Shown here in pieces: positions 9,181-17,656 of a stretch of DNA of 34,226 nt. The stretch lies in assembly GCA_017549145.1 (NCBI GenBank), contig JAFYVM010000059.1, positions 1 to 34,226 on the forward strand, given 5' to 3'. How positions within the stretch are numbered: position 1 is the first letter of the stretch; each line of letters opens with the position of its first letter. The notes under the pieces were generated by a model, which was given only the letters and a program-made list of their open reading frames with translations, did not search any database and was not told where the DNA came from. A program made the translations under genes and the position numbers. The DNA comes from Bacteroidales bacterium. GTDB lineage: Bacteria > Bacteroidota > Bacteroidia > Bacteroidales > UBA932.

Positions 9181-9930
9181 ATGGCAATATCTAATAATGA
9201 AATAAAGCGCGTAAAGGCTCTGCAGCAGAAAAAGTTCAGAGACGAAAGCGGGCTCTTTATCGTGGAAGGTGAGAAAATGGTGCAAGAGGCATCAGACTCG
9301 CCTTTTGATGTGGAAAACGTATATCGTAAAGAGGATATCGGTGCAGATGCCATGAGCAGAATCTCAGCTCTTTCTTCCCCATCACCAGTACTGGCAGTTG
9401 TAAAGAAACCAGCGGATTCAATCATCAATGATGTTGCCGTATTGATGCCACTTCTCCAGAAAGGCGGTCTATATCTGGCACTTGACGCCATTCGCGACCC
9501 AGGTAACCTGGGAACCATTCTGAGAATCGCAGACTGGTTTGGAATCGAAGCCGTATTCGCATCTAAAGACACTGTTGACGTATTCAACCCTAAGGTTGTC
9601 CAGTCAACAATGGGTGCAATCTTCAGAGTAAAGATGCACTACGTCGACCTTCCTGCACTATTCGAAAAGATACGCACAATTGATGGAAAGATTTTTGGTA
9701 CTTTCCTCGATGGTAAGAATATGTACGAAAGGGAGCTCGACAATGGAGCTGAGGCACCTTCAGTAATCGTCATAGGCAACGAAGCCAATGGAATCTCAAA
9801 TGAGGTTGAGGCCCTTGTTTCTGACAGACTTTACATACCACCTTACCCACAAGACTCCCCTGGATCTGAGTCACTAAATGCAGCTGTAGCAACAGCTATT
9901 ACCGTTGCAGAATTCAGAAGAAGAAAATAA
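9181..9930 (+). CDS. TrmH/SpoU-family RNA 2'-O-methyltransferase
   Basis: A 249-residue SPOUT methyltransferase that uses S-adenosylmethionine to methylate a ribose 2'-OH in rRNA or tRNA; the target nucleotide cannot be read from the sequence. The N-terminal substrate-binding domain shows RVKALQQKKFRDESGLFIVEG, a typical SpoU start. The catalytic domain shows LDAIRDPGNLGTILRIADWFG (motif 1), VIVIGNEANGIS (motif 2) and PGSESLNAAVATAI (motif 3, knot region). The frame extends to a TTG at 9160, but the promoter box covers that codon, so I choose the ATG at 9181. It is followed one base later by the receiver/PPDK_N gene. Confidence 0.9.
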   Translation: MAISNNEIKRVKALQQKKFRDESGLFIVEGEKMVQEASDSPFDVENVYRKEDIGADAMSRISALSSPSPVLAVVKKPADSIINDVAVLMPLLQKGGLYLALDAIRDPGNLGTILRIADWFGIEAVFASKDTVDVFNPKVVQSTMGAIFRVKMHYVDLPALFEKIRTIDGKIFGTFLDGKNMYERELDNGAEAPSVIVIGNEANGISNEVEALVSDRLYIPPYPQDSPGSESLNAAVATAITVAEFRRRK

Positions 9931-9931
9931 T

Positions 9932-12913
9932 ATGAACATACAGGAGCCCATCCTTCTAAAGGAACTTAGAGGAACTGACTATAAGTCACTTATCAAATTC
10001 AGAGTCCATAAGATTCTGATGATATGCAGCCATTACGACGCATTCATTCTCGAAGAAGATGGGCAGATTGAGGCTCAGATCTCTAAGGAATATGTGGACC
10101 TGAACCTTAGTACTCCTCCAAAATTCGTATGGTGCACAACCTCAGCCCAGGCCTACCAGATGCTCGAGCATGAGAAGGACATCGACATGGTAATCTGCAT
10201 GTACAACGTTGGAGATAAAGATATCTTCCGTTTCGCTACAGACCTGAAGGCTGCACAAAAGAATATTCCGTTCGTTCTTCTGACTCACTTTTCAAAAGAG
10301 ATTCATAGAAGACTGACACTCATTGACACTTCTTCAGTCGATTACATATTCACATGGCAGGGTAACGCCGACCTGATTGTAGCGATCATCAAGCTATATG
10401 AGGACAAGATGAATGCCGACAACGATATTCTCGGAGTCGGTGTTCAGGCCATCCTCCTTGTGGAAGACAATGTGAGATTCTATTCGACATATCTGCCTGA
10501 GCTATACAGGATGATCTTGAAGCAAGGCGCAGAGTTCTTGAAAGAAACCCTCAATGAGCAGCAGCAGAAATTCCGCAAACGCTCACATCCTAAAGTACTC
10601 CTGGCAACGAATCTAGATGCCGCAATGCATCTGTACGAGAAGTACAAATCCAACCTTCTTGGAGTTATTTCTGATGTGGAATTTGCTATTCATAAGGACG
10701 ATGCTCCAGGCACAGAAAGCCCTGACGCAGGAATCCAATTCGTCAAACATATCAAGGCAGACGATGACAAGCTTCCTATTTTGCTTCAGTCATCACAAGA
10801 AAGCATATCAACTGTTGCAGAGGAACTTAACGTAGGTTTCCTAAGGAAATACTCGAAGACATTGATGCTCCAGCTATCAGACTACATCAAGGATGAATTC
10901 GGATTTGGAGACTTTGTTTTCAGAGATTCAGACCACATAGAATATGGTCGTGCCTCTAACCTTAAGGACCTGGAAAAACTCATGCGAGAAGTTCCTGATC
11001 ACGTCCTTATGGACTACGCATCCAAGAATAAGCTTTCACGTTGGCTGATGGCCCGAGGCCTCTTCACTCTCGGTATGCGTCTGAAAAACGCATGTGAGGA
11101 TCAGTTCTCCGGACTAGCAGAAATCCGCTCATACGTCTGCCAGAAGATTCACGACTACCACACTCTGACCAGCCGAGGCGTCATTGCACATTTTGACGCT
11201 ACTAACTATGATAAATATATCTGGTTCAGCCGAATGGGAGAAGGTTCCATTGGAGGTAAGGCCAGAGGACTTGCCTTCCTGAACAGTCTTATCTATAAGC
11301 ACCTGCTTTCTGCGAAGTATCCGGGAGTACATGTATCCATACCACGTACTATCGTAGTTGCTACAGACTATTTCGATCAATTCATATTGGAGAACGACCT
11401 CCAATACGTCATCGACTCAGATATTACTGACGAAGAGGTGCTTTCCGAATTTGTATCATCCAGACTTCCAGACGAACTGGTGGAGCAGCTAAGAATCTAT
11501 CTTGATACAGTTACATCTCCGCTTGCAATCCGTTCCAGCTCAAAGCTTGAAGACAGCAGCTACCAGCCATTTGCAGGAGTCTATTCAACCTATATGATTC
11601 CGTTTGCTGAGAACAAGGACCAGATGCTCCGAATGCTGGAGAAGACAATCAAGAGCGTGTATGCATCTGTATTCTATAGCGGTAGCAGAGCATATATCAA
11701 CACCACTGCAAACATCCTCAGCGAGGAAAAGATGGCCATTGTAATCCAGAGTATCTGCGGTACAGAACATAATGGACTTTACTACCCTATGATGTCTGGA
11801 GTTGCACGCTCAGTAAACTACTATCCAATCGGAAGTGAAAAGCCGGAGGATGGTATTATAGACTTTGCTTTCGGTCTCGGTAAGATTGTCGTGGACGGAG
11901 GTAATTCATTAAGGGTGAACCCGAAATTCCCTAAGAAGATTCTTCAGCTTTCTGATCCGAAACTGGCTCTTCGAGATACTCAGAAATCTATGTATGCTCT
12001 TGACTTAAGACCTGGAGCATTCAAGATTTCTCGTAATGAAACCATCAATCTGGAATATGCTAAAGTATCAGACATGCTCCCTGGTTTCCCATATCCGGAG
12101 CTAGTTGCATCGACATTCAGTGTTGAGAACAATAGAATGGTGCCAGGCATCACAACAAATGGTCCACGAGTTATCTCATTTGATGCTATTCTCAGATATG
12201 GTCGCTTCCCTATTGCACAGATGCTGCGAGACATCATGTCAATATGCAAGGCAGAGCTCATGTGCGAGGTTGAAATCGAATTTGCAGTAGATGTTGTTCC
12301 TGAGTCAAAAGGCAGCGAGCTGGTATTGAAACTACTTCAGGTACGTCCGGCTTGTGAAGTTCTTGGTAATGAGAAGATCTGTATCGATAAAGTGACTGAG
12401 ACAATGCAGAAGGTGTTTGTAAAATCAACAAAAGCATTGGGTTCTGGTCGTTTTGATCACATAGATTATATCCTGAGCGTGCCATCTGATTCCTTTGACA
12501 GCGCTCACACCAGCGAGATGGCTGAGGAGATTTCGCGCATAAACGAACAGCTTCGTGAAAAAGGTGCGTCATATCTTCTTGTAGGCCCGGGCCGTTGGGG
12601 TTCATCTGATCCATGGCTAGGTATACCTGTAGCATGGAGTGACATATCTGAGGCAAAGATGATTGTGGAAACAGCTATTCCTGGCTACCGAATCGAGCCA
12701 AGCCAGGGAACACATTTCTTCCAGAACATAACATCACTTGGAGTCGGCTATCTGACTATAGACACCGTACTCGGAGATGGTCATGTAGATGAAGCCGCTC
12801 TAGAACAGCTGGAATGCATCCATAGCGGCATCTTTGTCAAGCTTTATAAAGCTCCAGAAGGATTCACCGGCTATATTGACCGTACTACTGCAACCTCTGT
12901 TATCGGATGCTGA
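9932..12913 (+). CDS. Receiver-like domains fused to a PEP/pyruvate-binding (PPDK_N) domain
   Basis: A 993-residue soluble protein. Residues about 25-160 look like a degenerate receiver domain: the phospho-acceptor region reads DMVICMYNVG, with Met where Asp is expected. Residues about 171-325 look like a second receiver that keeps the key residues: Glu178-Asp179, Asp248 (GVISDVEF) and Lys305. From about residue 430 the ATP-binding PPDK_N domain begins, with GGKARGL at 441-447 and LAIRSSSKLED around 531-541, then FAGVYST. A conserved-looking GPGRWGSSDPWLG block lies at 885-897. I cannot find a swivelling phosphohistidine domain (GGxTSHAA type) or the C-terminal PEP-binding barrel, so it is not a PEP synthase as often annotated. 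Its start is one base after the trmH stop; an upstream in-frame TTG at 9905 lies inside trmH and is less likely. Confidence 0.75.
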   Translation: MNIQEPILLKELRGTDYKSLIKFRVHKILMICSHYDAFILEEDGQIEAQISKEYVDLNLSTPPKFVWCTTSAQAYQMLEHEKDIDMVICMYNVGDKDIFRFATDLKAAQKNIPFVLLTHFSKEIHRRLTLIDTSSVDYIFTWQGNADLIVAIIKLYEDKMNADNDILGVGVQAILLVEDNVRFYSTYLPELYRMILKQGAEFLKETLNEQQQKFRKRSHPKVLLATNLDAAMHLYEKYKSNLLGVISDVEFAIHKDDAPGTESPDAGIQFVKHIKADDDKLPILLQSSQESISTVAEELNVGFLRKYSKTLMLQLSDYIKDEFGFGDFVFRDSDHIEYGRASNLKDLEKLMREVPDHVLMDYASKNKLSRWLMARGLFTLGMRLKNACEDQFSGLAEIRSYVCQKIHDYHTLTSRGVIAHFDATNYDKYIWFSRMGEGSIGGKARGLAFLNSLIYKHLLSAKYPGVHVSIPRTIVVATDYFDQFILENDLQYVIDSDITDEEVLSEFVSSRLPDELVEQLRIYLDTVTSPLAIRSSSKLEDSSYQPFAGVYSTYMIPFAENKDQMLRMLEKTIKSVYASVFYSGSRAYINTTANILSEEKMAIVIQSICGTEHNGLYYPMMSGVARSVNYYPIGSEKPEDGIIDFAFGLGKIVVDGGNSLRVNPKFPKKILQLSDPKLALRDTQKSMYALDLRPGAFKISRNETINLEYAKVSDMLPGFPYPELVASTFSVENNRMVPGITTNGPRVISFDAILRYGRFPIAQMLRDIMSICKAELMCEVEIEFAVDVVPESKGSELVLKLLQVRPACEVLGNEKICIDKVTETMQKVFVKSTKALGSGRFDHIDYILSVPSDSFDSAHTSEMAEEISRINEQLREKGASYLLVGPGRWGSSDPWLGIPVAWSDISEAKMIVETAIPGYRIEPSQGTHFFQNITSLGVGYLTIDTVLGDGHVDEAALEQLECIHSGIFVKLYKAPEGFTGYIDRTTATSVIGC

Positions 12914-12921
12914 ATCAGCGT

Positions 12922-14130
12922 TTACTCGCGGAAGAGAATTGAGCTGTCTCCGTAGCTTAGGAAACGGAAATCATTAGCAAGAGCAAAGTCATAGATCTTG
13001 TGCCAATCGCCCTTTACGAAAGCTGAAATAAGCAGAAGAAGGGTACTCTGTGGCTGATGGAAGTTAGTCACAAGGACATCAACTACCTTAAACTGATAAC
13101 CTGGTACAATGATGATTCTTGTACCAAGCTGAATATCCTTCATGTTATTCTTTTTGAGGTAATCCACCAAAGCAGACAAAGACTCATCGAGTGTATATGA
13201 GTACTCCCTGCTATATGGATCCCACTGATCTACATCAGCTGGTACTCCAGTCTCAATGCACTTTACACCTACATAATATAAGGACTCCAGAGTTCTGACC
13301 GAAGTAGTTCCCACAGCCACTAATTTACCTGTCTTAGACAGCAATTTCTCCAAGAAGTCAAGAGTAACTACAAAAGGCTCTCTATGCATCGTATGCTCAG
13401 AAACGAGCGAACTCTTCACAGGAAGGAATGTACCAGCTCCTACGTGCAAGCATACAGTCTCTGTAGTAATATTACGTTCACGAATTGCCTGAAGCACATT
13501 CTCAGTGAAATGAAGACCAGCAGTTGGAGCTGCTACAGAGCCTCTGAATCTGGCATAAAGAGTCTGATAACGCTCCAGATCCACATCCTCTGTGTTCCTG
13601 TTAAGATATGGTGGAATTGGAATTGAACCACCAATTTCCAGTACTTTTGAGAACGGAAGTCCACCTTCCCACGAGAATTCTACAATGGAAGTCTCTCCCT
13701 GTCTCTCAATCAGATCAGCCTTTAATGCAAGGGTAGTAACCTCCTCATTTGAATCAGGATTGTATAGATTAAGCGTATCATTTTTCCATCGCTTAACGTT
13801 ACCTACAATACACTTCCAACGACACCTGTCGGTGACTGCAAACATTGTCACATACTCCTCAGGCTGGACTGGCTCAAGGCAGAAAATTTCGATATGTGCA
13901 CCAGTAGATCTCTGAAAATGCAATCTGGCTGGGACTACCTTAGTATCATTAAAGACCATAATTGATCCCTCTGGCAGGAGGGAAGCAATTTCTGAAAATC
14001 TCTTCTCAGTTACATTACCATCTTTATAATGGAGGAGCTTTGATCCATCTCTCTGTGGTAGAGGATATTTAGCAATTCGTTCATCTGGGAGGTTATAATT
14101 ATAGTCTTCGATTCTGATTTCTGGTATCAT
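12922..14130 (-). CDS. queA: S-adenosylmethionine:tRNA ribosyltransferase-isomerase
   Basis: A 402-residue QueA, which transfers and isomerises the ribosyl part of S-adenosylmethionine onto preQ1 at the wobble base of tRNAs to make epoxyqueuosine. Diagnostic segments: YNLPDERIAKYPLPQRDGSKLL at the start, MVFNDTKVVPARL, the RFRGSVAAPTAGLHFTENVL block, CLHVGAGTFLPV, VAVGTTSVRTLESL, and the C-terminal VTNFHQPQSTLLLLISAF. It is somewhat longer than E. coli QueA (about 356). The frame opens at a TTG at 14172, but the -7 promoter box is at 14170-14177, so the ATG at 14130 is the start. It converges on the PPDK_N gene with an 8-base gap. Confidence 0.95.
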   Translation of the reverse strand: MIPEIRIEDYNYNLPDERIAKYPLPQRDGSKLLHYKDGNVTEKRFSEIASLLPEGSIMVFNDTKVVPARLHFQRSTGAHIEIFCLEPVQPEEYVTMFAVTDRCRWKCIVGNVKRWKNDTLNLYNPDSNEEVTTLALKADLIERQGETSIVEFSWEGGLPFSKVLEIGGSIPIPPYLNRNTEDVDLERYQTLYARFRGSVAAPTAGLHFTENVLQAIRERNITTETVCLHVGAGTFLPVKSSLVSEHTMHREPFVVTLDFLEKLLSKTGKLVAVGTTSVRTLESLYYVGVKCIETGVPADVDQWDPYSREYSYTLDESLSALVDYLKKNNMKDIQLGTRIIIVPGYQFKVVDVLVTNFHQPQSTLLLLISAFVKGDWHKIYDFALANDFRFLSYGDSSILFRE

Positions 14131-14169
14131 CGTATAATTCTCAAATTCGTACAAATGTTTTACTCTTTG

Positions 14170-14177
14170 CAAAAATA
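14170..14177 (-). promoter_or_regulatory. -7 promoter box (TATTTTTG) of queA
   Basis: Minus-strand TAnnTTTG match followed by CA, about 40 bases upstream of the queA ATG. No -33 TTTG is found at normal spacing. Confidence 0.5.
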
Positions 14178-14227
14178 CGCAAATTATAGCGGTTTTGAAA
14201 ATTCAAATTTGTTAACCGTTTTCTATA

Positions 14228-14329
14228 TACAAATGTAATCAACAAAAGAAAACCTTGTGATTACATTTGTAAATCTGTAAACTATTTAATCAGGGAGTGT
14301 GGTTTATTTTTGTATATACTACATCTGTA
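14228..14329. repeat. Three TACAnnTGTA palindromes upstream of queA and the regulator
   Basis: Sites: TACAAATGTA at 14228-14237, TTACATTTGTAA at 14261-14272 and TACATCTGTA at 14320-14329, plus a TGTAAA half-site at 14276-14281. They share the TACA-2-TGTA dyad with the perfect copy covering the regulator promoter at 14620-14633. None of these three has a -33 box at promoter spacing, which favours protein-binding sites over additional promoters. Confidence 0.5.
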
Positions 14330-14597
14330 TAATAAATTTTTCTTATGGTAATTTTTAAGATTATTTATCTCTATTAAAATCAGTTAATTATATATTTTTA
14401 TATCAAGTTATTTGTTATATAGAAATCAATATTTAGGTAATTATCTACACAAATACGCTCCAGGGCGGTCTCAAACACAATATTTTTATATTTATAGTAT
14501 GAATTATCAGGTAATTATATTGCTCATCTAAAGCGTTTATATAACTTAAAATCTCTCTATACTCCCCTACTGTATACAACTTTAAACACAAAAAAGT

Positions 14598-14629
14598 TTT
14601 GGATATCTGAAAATACTTATTTACATTTG
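14598..14629 (+). promoter_or_regulatory. Promoter of the XRE regulator (-33 TTTG, -7 TACATTTG)
   Basis: -33 TTTG at 14598-14601, spacer of 20 bases, -7 TACATTTG at 14622-14629. Start codon at 14651 gives a leader of about 17 nt. Confidence 0.75.
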
Positions 14630-14633
14630 TAAA
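14620..14633. promoter_or_regulatory. Candidate operator: perfect palindrome TTTACATTTGTAAA
   Basis: A perfect 6-2-6 dyad (TTTACA, TT, TGTAAA) covering the entire -7 box of the XRE regulator gene. A TTTACA half-site follows at 14641-14646, just before the start codon. The position suggests autorepression by blocking polymerase; that is inference. Confidence 0.5.
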
Positions 14634-14650
14634 AATTTAATTTACATTTT

Positions 14651-15133
14651 ATGCATAACAGACTTAAGCAATTTCTTGCAGCTGAGAACATAACTCAGGC
14701 ACAATTTGCCAGCACTATCCAGATTGGTAAGGCAAATATTTCTCATGTTCTCTCAGGTCGTAATAAACCAGGATATGATTTCATCAAGGCAATCATGTTA
14801 GGCTACCCTCACCTGAATATGAACTGGCTTATGCTCGGCACTGGTAAAATGTACGATCTTCAGCAGCCGCAGAGAGAGAAGCCAACTCCTGACGGTACGA
14901 TCATTTTTGAAGAAGATAACTCATCTCTTTTCGATGATGTATATGAGACTGATGAGCCGAAAGAGGTCACTTTAGAAACAGTAGAAACCCAGCCAGAAGC
15001 TGAAGCTCCAGTTGATCTTGCAGCCTTGAGTTCATTGAAAGAAATGGTTAACGTAACGCAAACTCCTGTAAAACAGAGAAAAGTATCAAAGATTGTTGTA
15101 CTTTTTGATGACGGAAGTTTTCAAGAATTATAG
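14651..15133 (+). CDS. XRE-type helix-turn-helix regulator
   Basis: A 160-residue protein. Residues about 1-65 form a lambda-repressor-like helix-turn-helix: MHNRLKQFLAAENITQAQFAS, then IGKANISHVLSGRNKPGYDF with the recognition helix around residues 27-38. LGYPHLNMNWLMLGTGKMY follows, as in many Bacteroidota XRE proteins. The middle (about 73-120) is an acidic, probably flexible linker, and the last ~20 residues (KQRKVSKIVVLFDDGSFQEL) form a basic then beta-like tail of unknown role. There is no peptidase or ligand domain. It is a single-gene unit: own promoter at 14598-14629 overlapped by a palindrome, and a strong terminator right after the stop. Target genes are unknown; self and queA are candidates from the palindromes. 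Confidence 0.85.
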   Translation: MHNRLKQFLAAENITQAQFASTIQIGKANISHVLSGRNKPGYDFIKAIMLGYPHLNMNWLMLGTGKMYDLQQPQREKPTPDGTIIFEEDNSSLFDDVYETDEPKEVTLETVETQPEAEAPVDLAALSSLKEMVNVTQTPVKQRKVSKIVVLFDDGSFQEL

Positions 15134-15138
15134 AAAAG

Positions 15139-15163
15139 TGCCCACACGATGGGCATTTTTTTT
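15139..15163 (+). terminator. Intrinsic terminator of the XRE regulator gene
   Basis: Stem TGCCCA (15139-15144) with TGGGCA (15150-15155), 5-base loop, followed by eight T residues and further T-rich sequence. The pyrD -7 box starts 11 bases after the first T-run. Confidence 0.85.
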
Positions 15164-15173
15164 ATTTTTTTTG

Positions 15174-15181
15174 TAAGTTTG
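15174..15181 (+). promoter_or_regulatory. -7 promoter box (TAAGTTTG) of pyrD
   Basis: TAnnTTTG match whose last base is the first base of the GTG at 15181. This excludes that GTG as a start and points to the ATG at 15202. Confidence 0.6.
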
Positions 15182-15201
15182 TGAAGATAAACTACAACGA
15201 T

Positions 15202-16251
15202 ATGTATAAGCATATATTAAAGCCAATACTATTCAGCTTCAATCCTGAAACTGCACACAACATCATTTTTAAGACTCTTGCCATTTTAAGGCATATTCCT
15301 TTTGCCAAGCAGATCACCAGAAGCATCTACTGCAAGGAATCCCCAACTCTCGAGAAAGAGGTATTCGGAATCAAATTCCCGAACCCTGTCGGATTGGCTG
15401 GAGGACTTGACAAGAATGGTGAATTCTATAACGAAATGGCTAATTTCGGCTTCGGATTCGTGGAGATCGGTTCGCTTACACCTAAGCCACAGGATGGAAA
15501 CCCAAAACCACGCTGTTTCAGAGTACCGAAAGATAAGGCTATCATCAATCGCTTTGGTATCAACAACAAGGGCGTCAAGAATGCAGTCGAGCATCTCAAG
15601 AAGGTACGCCCGGAAGTAATCGTTGCAGCAAATATCTCCAAGAATACCAGCAGCATCAACGAGGATGCGGCTAAAGACTATGAGACTTCATTTGCACTTC
15701 TCTACGATCTGGTTGATATGTTCGTCGTGAATGTATCTTGTCCAAATGTCGTAGGACTTACTGCTCTGCAGGATATCTCCTTCCTTTCAGACATCGTTGA
15801 CCGTCTGTTGGATTTGAGAATGTACTACGATGAGTACCGTCCTATCCTTCTGAAGGTTTCACCTGATCTCGCACATGAGCAGCTTGATGAAATCGTGGAA
15901 TACTGTCTTCGTTCTGGAATTGACGGAATCGTAGCCGGCAACACGACTCGTAGCCGCGAAGGACTTGACAGCCTCACTCCTGAAAAGATCGATGCAATTG
16001 GCAACGGCGGAATGTCCGGAGCTCCAGTTCACAAGAAGAACCTTGAACTCGTAAGATATATCAACAAGATTTCTGAGGGCAAGCTCCCAATCATCGGCGT
16101 TGGCGGAATCATGTCAGGAGCACAGGCTCAGGATATGTTGGACGCAGGAGCTTCATTGGTGGAAATCTATTCAGGATTTATCTTTGAGGGACCATCTTTG
16201 GTAAAGAGAATCATCAAATATCTAGAAACGAGCAAACAAAACCAGAAGTAA
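15202..16251 (+). CDS. pyrD: Dihydroorotate dehydrogenase, class 2-like
   Basis: A 349-residue FMN enzyme oxidising dihydroorotate to orotate in pyrimidine synthesis. The amphipathic N-terminal region (residues 1-45, YKHILKPILFSFNPETAHN) is the membrane/quinone-binding extension of class 2 enzymes. FMN-barrel motifs: NPVGLAGGLDKNGE (61-74), FVEIGSLTPKPQDGNPKPR (87-104), INRFGINNKG (115-124), LLKVSPDL, and IIGVGGIMSGAQA. The catalytic-base motif reads NVSCPN (177-182), with Cys180 where E. coli class 2 PyrD has Ser. The ATG at 15202 is chosen because the promoter overlaps the upstream GTG. cinA starts 2 bases after its stop. Confidence 0.92.
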   Translation: MYKHILKPILFSFNPETAHNIIFKTLAILRHIPFAKQITRSIYCKESPTLEKEVFGIKFPNPVGLAGGLDKNGEFYNEMANFGFGFVEIGSLTPKPQDGNPKPRCFRVPKDKAIINRFGINNKGVKNAVEHLKKVRPEVIVAANISKNTSSINEDAAKDYETSFALLYDLVDMFVVNVSCPNVVGLTALQDISFLSDIVDRLLDLRMYYDEYRPILLKVSPDLAHEQLDEIVEYCLRSGIDGIVAGNTTRSREGLDSLTPEKIDAIGNGGMSGAPVHKKNLELVRYINKISEGKLPIIGVGGIMSGAQAQDMLDAGASLVEIYSGFIFEGPSLVKRIIKYLETSKQNQK

Positions 16252-16253
16252 AC

Positions 16254-17525
16254 ATGACACGTGCCTGCATTTGTACAATCGGAGATGAGATCCTCATTGG
16301 TCAGATTGTAGACACAAATTCTTCCCACATAGCACGCGAACTCAATGCTTGCGGCGTAAAGGTAGCAGGTATGCTGTCAATTGGAGATGACCATGACTCT
16401 ATCATCTCCTCTCTTGAAGCAGAGCTTTCCAGAAATGAAGTTGTCATCGTCACTGGAGGCCTCGGTCCCACGAAGGATGACATAACTAAAAAAGCTCTTG
16501 CGGAACTGTCTGGTGCACAGGGATGGAAAGAAGATGAGGAGCAGCTCGCCATCATTCATCGCATTCTGCATAGCAGAGGACTAGACGTACTTGACATCAA
16601 CCGCGCACAGGCACTTGTCCCAGAAATCTGCGAAGTCATTCCAAACAGATTGGGTACTGCCCCGATAATGGTATTTAGATTCGCTTCTGAGCGCTTTGGA
16701 CACCCTGCGACGCTATATGCCCTACCTGGAGTTCCGTTTGAGGCTCTAGGGGCCCTGAAAGACGTCATTGAGGACATCTGCACTCACAACGATCTTCAGA
16801 AGATCACACATCGAACAATAATGACCTATGGCATCGCGGAATCTGCTCTTGCAAAAAGAATTGAAGAGTGGGAAGATGCTTTGCCTCAAGATATACATCT
16901 GGCTTACCTTCCAAACGCGCTTACTGGCGTCCGTTTAAGACTTTCTGCATATGGTGAAGCACTTACCCAGCAAGAAAGGATTGAGGCCGAAATAGCCAAA
17001 TTAAAGGGCATTATCGGCGATGTCATCTACTCGTACGAAGATGACACTTTGCAAAACTGCATTGGTAAGCTGTTAAAACAGCACGGAAAGACTATAAGCA
17101 CAGCCGAATCTTGTACAGGAGGATTGGTTGCTTCTATGATCACCTCCGTGGCCGGCTCATCTGAATACTACCTTGGTTCCGTCGTTTCATACGCAAACAG
17201 TGTGAAGCAGGAAGTACTTGGAGTTCCAGCTGAAATTATCAAGGAGTTCGGAGCTGTCAGCAGCGAATGTGTCGGAGCAATGGCGGAAGGAGTTCGCAAA
17301 CTGACAGGAACTGATTTTTCAGTTGCAACATCCGGCATCGCCGGACCAGGTGGCGGATCGACTGAAAAACCTGTCGGACTAGTATGGATCGGAGTGAGCT
17401 CACAGAGCGGAACTCAGACCTACAAGCTGACTTTTAACAGTGACAGAAAACGCAATATTGAGCGCTTTGCATCGTCCGCTTTGTATAAAATATTCAAAAA
17501 ACTCGAAAAAGAGCTAAATGACTGA
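16254..17525 (+). CDS. cinA: CinA-family protein (nicotinamide-nucleotide amidase)
   Basis: A 423-residue full-length CinA. The N-terminal domain (1-170) is MoaB/MogA-like, with CTIGDEILIGQIVDTNSSHIA and the VIVTGGLGPTKDDITKKAL motif. The C-terminal domain (from about residue 265) has AESCTGGLVASMIT, VSYANSVKQEVLGV and SGIAGPGGGSTEKPVGLVWIG, typical of the NMN deamidase domain that recycles nicotinamide mononucleotide to nicotinate mononucleotide. In many bacteria CinA is also linked to competence or DNA damage, but nothing here shows that. It is probably translated with pyrD from one transcript. Confidence 0.95.
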   Translation: MTRACICTIGDEILIGQIVDTNSSHIARELNACGVKVAGMLSIGDDHDSIISSLEAELSRNEVVIVTGGLGPTKDDITKKALAELSGAQGWKEDEEQLAIIHRILHSRGLDVLDINRAQALVPEICEVIPNRLGTAPIMVFRFASERFGHPATLYALPGVPFEALGALKDVIEDICTHNDLQKITHRTIMTYGIAESALAKRIEEWEDALPQDIHLAYLPNALTGVRLRLSAYGEALTQQERIEAEIAKLKGIIGDVIYSYEDDTLQNCIGKLLKQHGKTISTAESCTGGLVASMITSVAGSSEYYLGSVVSYANSVKQEVLGVPAEIIKEFGAVSSECVGAMAEGVRKLTGTDFSVATSGIAGPGGGSTEKPVGLVWIGVSSQSGTQTYKLTFNSDRKRNIERFASSALYKIFKKLEKELND

Positions 17526-17656
17526 TAATTAGATAATAAAACATTTTTGTTTATATAGTTAACATTTTTGTTACATTCAACGTTGTAAACCATAAAACAC
17601 ATTTATTGAGATTATAACATATTGATTTATAAACACTTGTACAAATAAGCACATTA

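Larger units (their letters stand above)
14131..14650. other. 520-bp AT-rich intergenic region with repeated palindromes
   Basis: The longest gap in the window, between divergent queA and the XRE regulator. It holds the queA promoter, the regulator promoter and at least four TACAnnTGTA palindromes (listed separately). No open frame of note or terminator is visible in the middle (about 14340-14590). Confidence 0.7.

Noticed and set aside
12258-12656. 132-codon minus-strand frame opposite the PPDK_N gene
   Set aside because: Lies wholly within a well-supported coding region, with no recognisable domain; a shadow of the real gene. The same applies to the long antisense frames opposite DUF5723 (2792-3304) and valS (24689-25195).
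9932-12913. Phosphoenolpyruvate synthase
   Set aside because: Only the nucleotide-binding domain is recognisable; the phosphohistidine and PEP-binding domains are not found and the N-terminus is receiver-like.
14261-14272. Second forward promoter (TACATTTG) driving a long leader or RNA across 14270-14650
   Set aside because: No -33 box at proper spacing and no terminator or structure downstream; better explained as a copy of the palindrome.
15181-15201. GTG start extending pyrD upstream
   Set aside because: The G is the last base of the -7 box TAAGTTTG; the ATG at 15202 fits the normal class 2 N-terminus.
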